Assembly: GCF_907164915.1 (NCBI RefSeq) | Contig: NC_061862.1 | Coordinates: 125,559,641 to 125,623,640, forward strand | DNA length: 64,000 nucleotides | Reading direction: 5' to 3' | Origin: Impatiens glandulifera | Lineage: Eukaryota > Streptophyta > Magnoliopsida > Ericales > Balsaminaceae | Shown here: positions 1 through 11,200 of the stretch, piece after piece | Layout: each line of letters opens with the position of its first letter | Numbering within the stretch: the stretch's first letter is position 1 | Position numbers and translations under genes: made by a program | Notes under the pieces: generated by a model | What the model was told of the DNA's origin: nothing | Seen by the model: the letters and a program-made list of their open reading frames with translations, nothing else | The model's database searches: none

Positions 1-35
<35 letters not shown>
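1..35. repeat. (AT)n microsatellite
   Basis: Pure AT dinucleotide run at the window edge. It forms the left flank, and supplies the target duplication, of the first MITE. Confidence 0.9.
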
Positions 36-38
<3 letters not shown>

Positions 39-236
39 GAGTGATAGAGGGAGGGAATTTAGTGAGGGAATTTGGTGAGGGAATGACGTGACATCACCTT
101 CATTGGTTGAAAAATGTAAAAATGGGAGGAAAGAGAGAAAAAAGAGAAATTATTTGATTTTTTCAGCGAATAAGATTATGCCACATCATTCCCTCACCAA
201 ATTCCCTCACAAAATTCCCTCACCTAATCATTTCTC
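36..236. mobile_element. 201-bp Mutator-like MITE, copy 1
   Basis: Non-coding element with imperfect inverted ends of about 55 bp. The left end begins GAGGAGTGATAG and carries a repeated GTGAGGGAATTT motif. The right end is its mirror image and finishes CATTTCTC. It is flanked on both sides by ATATATATA, which is compatible with a 9-bp target duplication but sits in AT-repeat DNA. Length and ends match the copy at 321. Nine-bp duplications with long inverted ends are typical of Mutator-like elements. The 65-codon reading frame across it is not a gene. Confidence 0.8.
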
Positions 237-320
237 ATATATATATATCATTCGGTTTAAGATATATATGTGTATAGATTTATGATAATTTCAAATAATA
301 TATATATTGATAATTTCAAA

Positions 321-521
321 GAGGAGTGATAGAGTGAGGGAATTTAGTGAGGGAATTTGGTGAGGGAATGACGTGGCATCACCTTCATTGGTTGGAAAAT
401 GTAAAAGTGGAAGGAAAGAGAGAAACGAGAGAAATTATTTGATTTTTTCAGCGAATAAGATTATGCCACATCATTCCCTCACCAAATTCCCTCACCAAAT
501 TCCCTCACATAATCATTTCTC
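321..521. mobile_element. 201-bp Mutator-like MITE, copy 2, clean 9-bp TSD
   Basis: Same length and ends as the copy at 36-236, lying 84 bp downstream. The target duplication is unambiguous: AATTTCAAA occupies 312-320 and again 522-530. The inverted ends are GAGGAGTGAT at left and ATCATTTCTC at right, with internal GTGAGGGAATTT repeats. There is no coding capacity. Assignment to the Mutator superfamily rests on the 9-bp duplication and long inverted ends. Confidence 0.88.
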
Positions 522-530
522 AATTTCAAA

Positions 531-834
531 TCATATCAATAATATTATTAATTAGGAATAAATATATTGATTTTGAAATTTTAAATCGGATTATATATAT
601 ATATATATTTATCTTTCATTAATCATTAAGATTGATATATCTTTAAATTAAGATTGTATGATGTTATCATGAAAATTGATGAGAAAATATATTTGAATTA
701 TATCCCTAGATTTAGGGATATTTAAATTATCATGAATGATAATTTCAAATGATGTTTTCAGATTATATATATATTGGTTTTGATAATTTCAAACCATAAT
801 ATTGATTTTGATAATCAATTTGATGAAGAATATA
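531..834. other. AT-rich spacer with local repeats
   Basis: No gene seen. Phrases such as TTTTGATAATCAATT-GATGAAGATATAT recur on both sides of the solo LTR (about 795-834 and 2210-2240), so the LTR inserted into an older local repeat. Confidence 0.6.
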
Positions 835-2116
835 TGTTAGATAAATTAGATAGTTAATTAATAAGTAATTAACTATCTAAATAACTTAACTAAACTCAAC
901 GTTTGTGTAGGAAAAGCAGAGAGCGGTAATATTCTCAAATTGGGTCGTTCAACCGATACGATAGAAGCGGCACAAACCGGAACTCCCAAATTAATCTATC
1001 TTCTTAGCAACAGTCTTAGTAGAAGATCGGTTGGGCTTAACTTCAAGATCGGTGAAATTTCACAGAGATCGGTCGTTACTCTTCGGTAGTAAGACCGGTC
1101 AACCGATGTTGAAACAACAAACCGATATGAAGTCCGGTCGTCTCAAATTATTGGCTCAATCCTAAGCGATCGTACAAATTAATGGGAAGTGCAACATATC
1201 AAATTAAAGATATGGAACTGTAGGATGTTTCTATTTTGATGCAATAGGTTCACTTTGGGAATATGCAGAATGATATTTTAAAATATGCAGGCTGTGCCAT
1301 TTCCTCTTTGATACAAGTTTATTGATAGACTGCAGAAAGCAGAAGAATGCAAAGTGGTCAGATACCTATTTTGGTATAAGTCTAAGAGCAGCCTCCAAGG
1401 AGCAAGTATCTGTCAAAACCGCCCAGCTGATAAAATCAATAGAAGGCAAACTGGCCGACTGTGTTACTCCTTGTGAAGCACCAACCTAATTTAATGCCAT
1501 GCAACTCCTTTTGACCAACCAAACAGATTCAAGGATTATCATGCAGGTATTCATTGAAAGAGAAATATGACCGTTGTCATATTTTCACTATTTAAGGAAA
1601 AGTTGAAGAACAGAAGCAATAGTTACACAATCAAGAGATTACGAAGAGAGAAAAAGAGTCAAAGAAGTTATCAAGCCTACTGTTCTTATATTAGAATCTG
1701 TCTAAAAGTGTATTCCAATTTTATTCGTTCTTTGTAAGAGTTGTAAGTCAATAACGAGTAGTAAATAAGCCTCGGTTATTTGACGTATTGTAAAGTGTGA
1801 TTGAATATTTTTAGTGAATATCCTTCTCAAGGTTTGAGAAGAAGAAGTGACGTATGAGTTTTATCTCCGAACATCCATAAATCGTGTGTTGTGTTCTTTC
1901 TCTATTCCATTCATCCTTGTCATTCAATCCATGTGTGTGTTGTTTCAAGTTGAAACAAACTACTTCCGCACTTGAACTCGGTTGAAGAATTTGTGATAAC
2001 TTGTGTAGTGTTGAGACCGATATTAATCTTTAACCGGATTAGTATCAACCGTTATGTGTGTAAGCGTTCTCCTTTAGCCGGACCCCGGTCATTTATCGGC
2101 GATCCCGATCCTATCA
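835..2116 (+). mobile_element. Solo LTR (family E) of a copia-type element
   Basis: A 1282-bp segment starting TGTTAGATAAATTAG and ending GATCCTATCA, so it has TG...CA ends. It is flanked by ATATA on both sides (830-834 and 2117-2121), the 5-bp duplication expected for copia integration. No internal retroelement sequence follows, so it is a solo LTR left by LTR-LTR recombination. It contains the block shared by the other LTRs here: a CCTTCTC...GAGAAG hairpin, TGACGT at 1848-1853, then CTCCGAACATCCATAAA. ACCGG-type motifs resemble those in the LTRs of element C. Confidence 0.85.
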
Positions 2117-3300
2117 ATATATATATCTTAGATTATGAAAATTTTAATTGGAAATATATATCTTTCATTAAGATTCATATATTTTGAATTTATATTAAAT
2201 TTTATGATGTTTTGATAATCAATTGGATGAAGATATATATATATATCTTAGATTTGAAATTTTAATCGGAAATATATATCTTTATTCATATATTTTGAAT
2301 TTAGATTAAATGTTATGATGTTATATAATTACGAAAGATTAAGATATAAGATCTCTAAATTTATGAATATTTGAATTTTCTCTTTCATGTAATATATACT
2401 GATGAATTTAGATAATTGTAAATGCATGAATTTTCTGAAATATATAGATATATTGATTTTTGATAATATAAAGATTTATGATATCATCATAGATTCATGA
2501 GAATTAAGGAATAACTTTATTGTTAGGTATATGTAAATATATATATAATAAAAAAATTAATTATACCTTTTATTTTAGAATTAAAAGATTGAGGTTAATC
2601 ATTATCAATAAATTAATTAATAATTGGATTTAGGCCCAAAGAATATTTGAAATTTTGTCAAATAAATCTTGAAGATTTATTATTTAATTTAATTATATGA
2701 GATATTACAAATTTCAAATTCATTTGGTCTACGGTATAATTTTATTTTTTTATAATAAAATAAATTATATGTTTCTTTGGTAAATTATATATTATTTATT
2801 TAAGTTATATACAATAATATGACATTTAAATTTAAAATAGTGATATTATTGTTCATTATTTGGACTGTATTAATTGATACAAATAATCACCAAAGTGATA
2901 ATGTTTGTTGACATTAATTCAAGACAATTTTGAATAGTAGTATTGTGTAATTCATGTGATTATATTATTTGGCCTAAAGACTGATAATTAATTGACAGAA
3001 TTGCATCAATACTTGTGATGGTAAATATATAATAATTATAAAGTCTTATTTATGTGAATAATTAATCTATTCAAAGATGAATTGATTATTTGACATGTCT
3101 TATTATTAATGTTTGATCATTACACCAAAAATACTATTAACAATTAATATTACTGTCCAAAGACTTGATATTATTATTGCATTAAGTATTTTGAAATGTG
3201 ATAAATCATTATTTGAATTTAGTTGTTACTTAAGTTTATAAATGTGAGAAACTATTTTATTGAATATTATAAGTGATTAAGGGTTATAATATTTTATTAT
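2117..3300. other. AT-rich intergenic DNA
   Basis: Very AT-rich, with short degenerate repeats of the flanking unit up to about 2530. No gene, RNA or element end could be supported. Confidence 0.6.
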
Positions 3301-4265
3301 GTCAAGTTAAAGATGTTTTTTTTAAACGAGACTACAATATTTTTTTGAGGATGTTGAGTTTGAGAGGATAAATAATTTTGGCTTTAAAAAGGATTTAGAT
3401 CAATCATTTCTATTGTGGAAGACTTGATTTATATCTCAAGTATTTTTTTGACATTAATAAGGATTTTATTGATATTGATGATAATGTTAAAAAAATCAAG
3501 AGTAACAAGACAATATTGATTAAATTCATTAAGTACAAACTCAACAACCTCAAAATCAAGTGTCTTTATGACAATCCAATTTAATTGAATTACTCTTTAA
3601 GGATAATTTATGGTACTCGTTGCATATTTTGATATGGAGTTTCATCAAAATAGATGTAAAGGGTTTTTTAATAGAGACATTGAAAAACAATTTGGTGCAA
3701 TGATAAAATTTTGTGTCGAGAGACCAAATTAATATGGTTTACAAATTAAAAACTTAAAGAAGCGTCTTGTTAGTGATACCATAAATTTCACAAAATAAAA
3801 ATTCTGTCTTTTGGTTTTGAGGTGAATTTAATTGATTATTTGTGTATCACAAGTTTATTTCATCATCTTCCTCAGAAAAAGTTCAATCAAAAGAAATTCA
3901 AATTCTTCCTCCTCCATCATCACAAATCAAGACACCATTAAACATCATTGAGAATGTTGTTGAATTGCCTCTTCATTCTGAGAACATTTATGAGGGTATT
4001 CATCTGGTGTGTGCTGACATTCTCAACGATCAAGAGTTGTCCAAGAACGTGTCTAAAGATCCCTCTTCTCCCCCAAAATAAAAAGAACTAGAGCATTCTT
4101 TACAAGTCAATATGCATGCAAGCCGATTCGTACTGCTCCAGCTTATTCTCAAGTTGTATCTTCTGCTGCTCATTCTTTTGGAGAAGCTTCTCCTATATTA
4201 TTTGATTGATTGGTATCTTGCTTTATTAAGATTGCATAGTTTTAACATCTCAAAAAGGGGGAAAT
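3301..4265 (+). pseudogene. 3' internal remnant of a Sirevirus-like element (element F)
   Basis: Degenerate retroelement interior directly upstream of the LTR at 4266. The readable part is 3842-4081. It encodes a Ser/Pro-rich stretch followed by NIIENVVELPLHSENIY and later DILNDQELSKNVSKD. This matches, in order, a segment of element B's extra ORF near 39349-39550 on the minus strand (NIHDNVVDLTLHSD and DILGNEEKSKDVSKED). It is therefore the C-terminal tail of the extra ORF that lies between pol and the 3' LTR. The stretch before 3842 has many stops and no recognisable domain. No 5' LTR, gag or pol was found, so the element is 5'-truncated. Confidence 0.65.
4252..4264 (+). promoter_or_regulatory. 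Polypurine tract of element F
   Basis: AAAAAGGGGGAAA lies immediately before the LTR that starts TGTTAGG at 4266. It is the plus-strand primer site and fixes the orientation of this LTR as a 3' LTR. Confidence 0.85.
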
Positions 4266-5838
4266 TGTTAGGAAAAGTTAAATCAAAATAAAGAGAAAAG
4301 TTAATTAAGTGAGAAGTAATTAACTTAGAAGTTAGAAACATTAAACAATTGAAGTTTGATAATGTTTAGTACTGAATTTGATGATGTTTAGTTATGAATA
4401 TTAAGGAATTTTGATGATGTCTAGTTGAGAATAAAGATAGATATTGGTTGAGAATAAAGCTAAGTTGACTATTTGTGTCTATACAGGTGCATCAAACTAT
4501 GTTAAATTAGACGTGGTCTAAGTAGGCTAAATAGACGTGTTGGGAAGTTAGACGTGGTAGTCTAATGGGATGCGTAGTTAGACGCTGGCGTCTAACTCCT
4601 TCAGACAAGTCTGAAGTGATGCGTAGTTAGACGTTGCATTCTAACAGATACGTAGTTAGACGTTGAAGTCTAATAGATACGTAGACATTGCAGTCTAACA
4701 GATGCGTAGTTAGACGTGGAGGTCTAACAGATACGTAGTTAGACGTTGAGGTCTAATAGATGCATAGTTAAACGTTGAGGTCTAACAGATACGTAGTTAG
4801 ACGTTGAGGTCTAACAGATACGTAGTTAGACGTTGGCGTCTAATCCCATTAGACTTGAAAGTCAATGTGATACGTAGTTAGATGTTACAGTCTAATGCCA
4901 TTAGACTTGGTGGTCTAATGGAACACGCTATTAGATGTTGAAATTTAACTCCCTTAGACTTGACAGTTTAATGGAGAACATCTAATTCCTCGCTTCAACA
5001 GCTGTCTAAAGTTAGCACATGTATACCCACGATCAAATAGTTGTCTGCTATTCTACTCTATTCACTTCTGTGCAGTCTGACAAGCCAACTAATTTTATCC
5101 AATGAACGAACACCACGTACGCAAATGTCCTTCTAACGATTTGTCTAGTACAAGACAATTTCAGAAGAATATTCGGCGCACTACAAATTCGGTACGACCA
5201 TGATCCTTTTTCTCAGAGCCTGCTGTACTCTTATACTATGGATGGCCTTCCAATGGACGCTTGCCACGTGTCCATGAAGAAGATTCGACTGTTGGTGTCC
5301 TTCTACTACAAATAGATACTCAAGAACAATGGTTGAATCACTAGAATAATTTTGATTGAATTGTTGAATCTCAGAATTATGAACTCACTCTTGCACTTAC
5401 TGATTTCTTACATCACTTAAGATCAAGAAAGAAAGAATCAAACCACTGTCTAGCTGAGAGAATATTGTTCATAATATTATAAGTTGAACAAAGGTTGTTC
5501 TGTTCAACAGAGTGTTAGCTAGTTCAGTAAACTGTATTTGATTCAAAGAATTTAGTGAAATTCTACTGGTTGTGAAAGAAGGGGTGACGTAGGAGAGTTT
5601 GCTTCGAACATCTATAAACAAGTCCTTGTGTTCTTTACTTTCTGTCATTCGTATTTCATCGGTTCAAAGCTTCAAATCCAACGAGCACTTTTGCACTTGA
5701 ATCTGTTTCAAGAGTTCGAAGGATTTATGAAGAATAGAAACAAATTTTAATCCCTCACAGAATTATTATCGAATCGTTTGTCATAAGTTGTTATCAATAA
5801 CCAGACCCTAGTCTCTATTGATAGCACCGATCCTAACA
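4266..5838 (+). mobile_element. 3' LTR of element F
   Basis: A 1573-bp LTR from TGTTAGGAAAAG to GATCCTAACA, preceded by a polypurine tract. It holds a palindrome array (about 4500-4990) followed by sequence clearly related to the LTRs of elements A and B: the CCACGTACGCAAAT region, the GCGCACTAC region, and GGGGTGACGTAGGAG at 5581-5595 followed by CGAACATC. Whatever followed is broken: the sequence to its right is the truncated 3' end of the Ulp1-like gene. Confidence 0.82.
4500..4990 (+). repeat. Palindrome array in LTR F
   Basis: Tandem units of about 28 bp built on TTAGACGTTGAGGTCTAA, whose ends TTAGAC and GTCTAA are complementary. They are separated by the spacer CAGATACGTAG, the same spacer as in element B. 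Toward the right the units lose the spacer and degenerate into TTAGACTTG-type forms. Confidence 0.85.
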
Positions 5839-5844
5839 GACTTA

Positions 5845-8290
5845 CACTCTAAAAATTAACATCACAATAAAACCAGACCACCAGATTAAAAAACAAAAAT
5901 AATAAGACCATGAATTATAAACAACTTACATAAGCGTATGTAGTAAAGAAAATTTTCTTGACGGTCGTTCTCTTATTCCAAAGGTTGATTAAGTGTTCAA
6001 TTACATCGACCACACCAAAAGGGACATAGCATTGACTTTTCAGTGAAATCATATGAGATCTATTGAGCGTGGTGTAGCCGTCGTAGAATAACTCTTCATT
6101 GCTGAAAATAAAAAAAATGAAGAGTTAAGAATAATCCATATACGAGTTAAGAAAACATTATAATGAAGAGTTCTAGATGTTACATGTCCGCATCTTCTAA
6201 ATAAATCAACTCTAGTACAAGTTTATCATCTTCATTTACTTTGATCATATAAAAGTACTTAACATATTTCTTAGTGGTGGTTGTCATGGATGGAGATCAT
6301 AAGGCATGTGGAAGTTTTGTCTCCCTCTTAAGATTTGTACTTATTGGTTCGTCAACCACCACTGCGGGTGATTTTTCACCAAGTTCGTCAACCAACACCG
6401 TGTTTGTTTTTTCACCAAGTTCGTTAACTAGAACTATGGGTGTTTTTTCACCACTAACCACCACCATTTGTAAAGTATTGTATGTTTTAACCTCCACTAT
6501 GGGTGGAGGTTGAAGGGTGCGTGAAAATTTTGTTTTCCTTTAAAGACTTGTTCTTATTGGGCCTCTTGTTTTTCACCAAGTTCGTCATCCACCACTACAT
6601 GTGTTTTTTCACCACTAACCACTACCATTTGTAATTTATTTTTTGGGGCCCTTGAAAGTTTCATCTTCCTCTTTAGATTTTTTCTTATTGGGGGTATTTT
6701 TTTACCAAGTTCTTCAACCTCCACTACGGGTGTTTGTACCACCACTTCAAGTATTTGTACCACCACTTTGGGTGTTTGTACCACCACTTCAGTTGTTTGT
6801 ACCACCACTACCGATGTTTGTACCACCAATTCAGGTATCTGTACCACCACTACTTCTATAGAGAGTGTCTTTGTGAAAAACATTTGGAGGGTAACACTAA
6901 GATTTTCATCTTCGCACATAGCATTGTATAGTACTTGGATGAAGGTGTCATATAATAGTTATATGTCCCGTTTGTTTTGTTTTGCTGACTCTCTTACATA
7001 TTCCCAAATTCGTGTGGCTTTTGAAAGATTTTGTGTAGAGTTAACAATGATATCGAATGCTTCATTGACAACCTACCCTAACTTCTTAAGCGCTGACCCA
7101 GAGTCAAACTTTTGAGTGGATGCCTTCTGGGACTCTATCACTATTTAAGGCACCCCTACATGCCCCTTCCTCATGCTAAGGTACCCCTTCAACTCCCCCT
7201 ACCTCATGCTCCTCCTCAATTGGAGGTGTAAGTGGAAGGCGTCCAACATTGCTTCCACATCCGAATCCTCCTTTTGCCTACTCCTTGTCCAACCCATTCT
7301 TCAACTTACTGTCATTCTAACATGACAATATCGGAAATCAGTGTTAATGACGTATTTGGAGGTTAGGGTTGCAAATCATATACAAGTAGCACAACTGAAA
7401 CATGTATATATTCAATATGCTAAAAAAATTTACATTTGAATAAACCACCAAAATCAAGTACTAATGACAAAGATTACTTACGATGAGAAATTTTCGCGTC
7501 CTTGGAAATGATGACTTTCATTCTCCTTCCATTTAGTGCATGATTCAACTAATCCGTCAAGTGTGAATTTACACCAATTCAACTTTCGGATATTATGAAC
7601 ATCTAAAATAGATTTCAGAATTGTAATCATGTAGGTACAAAATAAAATTGAGAATTATTAACAATGCATAGAAATGTATATGAAGGACCAAAATGTGATT
7701 AACTCTATACCTAGATTGTTGACCTGAATGCATTGTATACAGAAAGCATCTGATAACATATAGTACAAAGTGTATCTTAAAATTATTGCCAGCTTCTATA
7801 TTCTCCATTATGTTATCTGACATTTCAGTCACTCACTCACTTTAGGACCGACACTTGTATTTCCCCATCGACTACTAAACTCCGTCAACTTGTAGTTGGG
7901 GCACCTGATCTCATTTCCTTCATATTCTACAATATTTATCTCCCATATAGGGAGGCACAATACGTACTGAACATCATCTTCTTCGATTTTCATTTCTTCA
8001 CCACTTTATAGGATGATCACACATGTACTAGTGTCAAACGACCTAACGAGGTATCGAGAGAGTTCGCTGGGGCATTTAGAAAGGCATAATGATAGAAGAC
8101 TTTCAAAGCCTATGGACTTCACCACCTCTCTTTGTTGATCAGATAATCGTTGAATAAGATGGAAAGGTAATAAGACAAGGTCCTGGTAAAAAATATGCTG
8201 TGGAAAACTTTTATTTTTTGGGGGATGGGTCAGCTGTATTTCTAGATGTACTCTACGATGTCTCTTTTTGGGGAGGGTTAGTTGTTGCAT
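5845..8290 (-). pseudogene. Ulp1-associated plant mobile gene, degraded body
   Basis: Minus-strand gene pieces in the order of the plant genes that join an N-terminal DUF1985-like region to a C-terminal Ulp1-type protease. Near 8290-8006: a start followed by a basic leader and LSDQQREVVKSIGFESLL, then SKCPSELSRYLVRSFD. Further on come EEDDVQYVLCLP (about 7950) and FKIHFVLYVIRCFLY (about 7770). LNWCKFTLDGLVESCTKWKE follows at about 7530-7590. Next are a repeat-rich linker (6300-6920) and a last piece after a TTTTCAG acceptor near 6105, with YDGYTTLNRSHM and LINLWNKR. The protease catalytic residues are not present: LTR F ends at 5838 and removes them. Stops and frame changes show it is dead. 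The family assignment is by remembered pattern. It could be host or MULE-borne. Confidence 0.6.
6720..6860 (-). repeat. 27-bp coding minisatellite
   Basis: About five units of 27 bp (core TTTGTACCACCAC on the + strand). On the minus strand they read as nine-residue repeats around VVVQTPEVV. They lie in the linker of the Ulp1-like pseudogene. A second, looser repeat with GEKT...VVVDELGEK lies at 6350-6640. Confidence 0.8.
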
Positions 8291-11200
8291 TCCTTTTATA
8301 TACTCTAAAATACAAATAAAAAACCATGAAGATCAACATGGTTTATATACTCTAAACAGATAAACATATAACAAATAAAATGAAGGGAAAAAATCATCAT
8401 GAAAATGAATATTTCAGGAGAAAATATCCTGAAAATGAATATTTTGGGAAAAATTCATGCTGAAAGAGCTTCCCAAAATATTCATTTTCAAGAGAAAAAT
8501 GTCCCGAAAGATTAATTTTTAGGACGTTTTTCTCCCGAAAACGAATCTTTCGTGAAAAAATCGTTTCCGGGGACGTGTTAATCCAGCTATACAAAAACAC
8601 ATTTTTAACAACTCCAACCAAAAATCTTTATAATCGCAAAACCCTAAACAAGAAACATTAATCGCAAAATGCTAATCAAGAAAAGCTAATCGAAAAACCC
8701 TAATTGAAAAACGCTAATCCCTATCATCAAAAAAGCATACAATATTTCATGATCAAAATATCAAATAAGCATACTATATGAGGATCAGGATCAAAACATC
8801 AAACAAATATACAATATTTCGGGATCGTAAAACCCTAATCGTAAAATTCTAATAAAAAACGTTAAACCCTAACATCAAACAAGCATAAAATATATCGGGA
8901 TCAAAACATCAAACAAGCATACAATATCAAGATTATACTTTGGTGACTTGGTGGTTGCAATAATAATCTTCTCTTGAAACAAAGACGAAGAGACATAGGT
9001 TGAATAAGATGGAAAGGTAATAAGACAAGGTCCTGGTAAAAAATATGCTGTGGAAAACATTTATTTTTGGGGGATGGGTCAGCTGTATTTCTAGATGTAC
9101 TGTACGATGTCTCTTTTTGGGGAGGGTTAGTTGTTGCATTCCTTTTATATACTCTAAAATACAAATAAAAAACCATGAAGATCAACATGGTTTATATACT
9201 CTAAACAGATAAACATATAACAGATAAAATGAAGGGAAAAAATCATCACGAAAATGAATATTTCAGGAGAAAATATCCTGAAAATGAATATTTTGGGAAA
9301 AATTCATGCTGAAAGAGCTTCCCAAAATATTCATTTTCAAGAGAAAAATATCCCGAAAGATTAATTTTTAGGACGTTTTTCTCCCGAAAATGAATCTTTC
9401 GTGAAAAAATCGTTTCCAGGGACGTGTTAATCCAGCTAGACAAAAACACATTTTTAACAACTCCAACCAAAAATCTTTATAATCGCAAAACCCTAAACAA
9501 GAAACATTAATCGCAAAACGCTAATCAAGAAAAGCTAATCGAAAAACCCTAATTGAAAAACGCTAATCCCTATCTTCAAAAAAGCATACAATATTTCATG
9601 ATCAAAATATCAAATAAGCATACTATATGAGGATCAGGATCAAAATATCAAACAAATATACAATTTTTCGGGTTCGTAAAACCCTAATCAAGAAACTCTA
9701 ATTGTAAAATTCTAATAAAAAACGTTAAACCCTAACATCAAACAAGCATAAAATATATCGGGATCAAAACATCAAACAAGCATACAATATCAAGATTATA
9801 CTTTGGTGACTTGGTGGATGCAATAATAATCTTCTCTTGAAACAAAGACGAAGAGACATAGGTTGAATAAGATGGAAAGGTAATAAGACAAAGTCCTAGT
9901 AAAAAATATGCTGTGGAAAACTTTTATTTTTGGGGGGATGGGTCAGTTGTATTTCTAGATGTACTCTACGATGTCTCTTTTTGGGGAGGGTTAGTTGTTG
10001 CATTCCTTTTATATACTCTAAAAAATAAATAAAAAACTATGAAGATCAACATGGTTTATATACTCTAAACAGATAAACATATAACGGATAAAATGAAGGC
10101 AAAAAATCATCCCGAAAATGAATATTTCAGGAGAAAATATCCTGAAAATGAATATTTCAGGAAAAATTCATGCCGAAAGAGCTTCCCAAAATATTCATTT
10201 TCAAGAGAAAAATGTCCCGAAAGATTAATTTTTAGGACGTTTTTCTCCCGAAAATGAATCTTTCGTGAAAAAATAGTTTCCGGGGACGTTTTAATCCAGC
10301 TATACAAAAACACATTTTTAACAACTCCAACCAAAAATCTTTATAATCGCAAAAACCTAAATAAGAAACATTATTCGCAAAACGCTAATCAAGAAAAGCT
10401 AATCGAAAAACCCTAATTGAAAAACGCTAATCCCTATCATCAAAAAAGCATACAATATTTCATGATCAAAATATCAAATAAGCATATTATATGAGGATCA
10501 GGATCAAAACATCAAACAAATATACAATATTTTGGGATCGTAAAATCCTAATCAAGAAACTCTAATCGTAAAATTCTAATAAAAAACGTTAAACCCTAAC
10601 ATCAAATAAGCATACAATATATCGGGATCAAAACATCAAACAAGCATACAATATCAAGATTATACTTTGGTGACTTGGTGGATGCAATAATAATCTTCTC
10701 TTGAAACAAAGACGAAGAGACATAGGTTGAATAAGATGGAAAGGTAATAAGACAAGGTCCTGGTAAAAAATATGCTGTGGAAAACTTTTATTTTTTGGGG
10801 GATGGGTAAGCTGTATTTCTAGATGTACTCTACGATGTCTCTTTTTGGGGAGGGTTAGTTGTTGCATTCCTTTTATATACTCTAAAAAACAAATAAAAAA
10901 TCATGAAGATCAACATGATTTATATACTCTAAACAGATAAACATATAACAGATAAAATGAAGGCAAAAAATCATCCCGAAAATGAATATTTCAGGAGAAA
11001 ATATCCTGAAAATAAATATTTCGGGAAAAATTCATGCTGAAAGAGCTTCCCAAAATATTCATTTTTAAGAGAAAAATGTCCCGAAAGATTAATTTTTAGG
11101 ACGTTTTTCTCCCGAAAATGAATCTTTCGTGAAAAAATCGTTTCCGGGGACGTTTTAATCCAGCTATACAAAAACACATTTTTAACAACTCCAACCAAAA

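Noticed and set aside
2522..2560. TGTTAGGTATATG as the 5' LTR start of element F
   Set aside because: The downstream sequence does not match the LTR at 4266; the resemblance is limited to the first seven bases.
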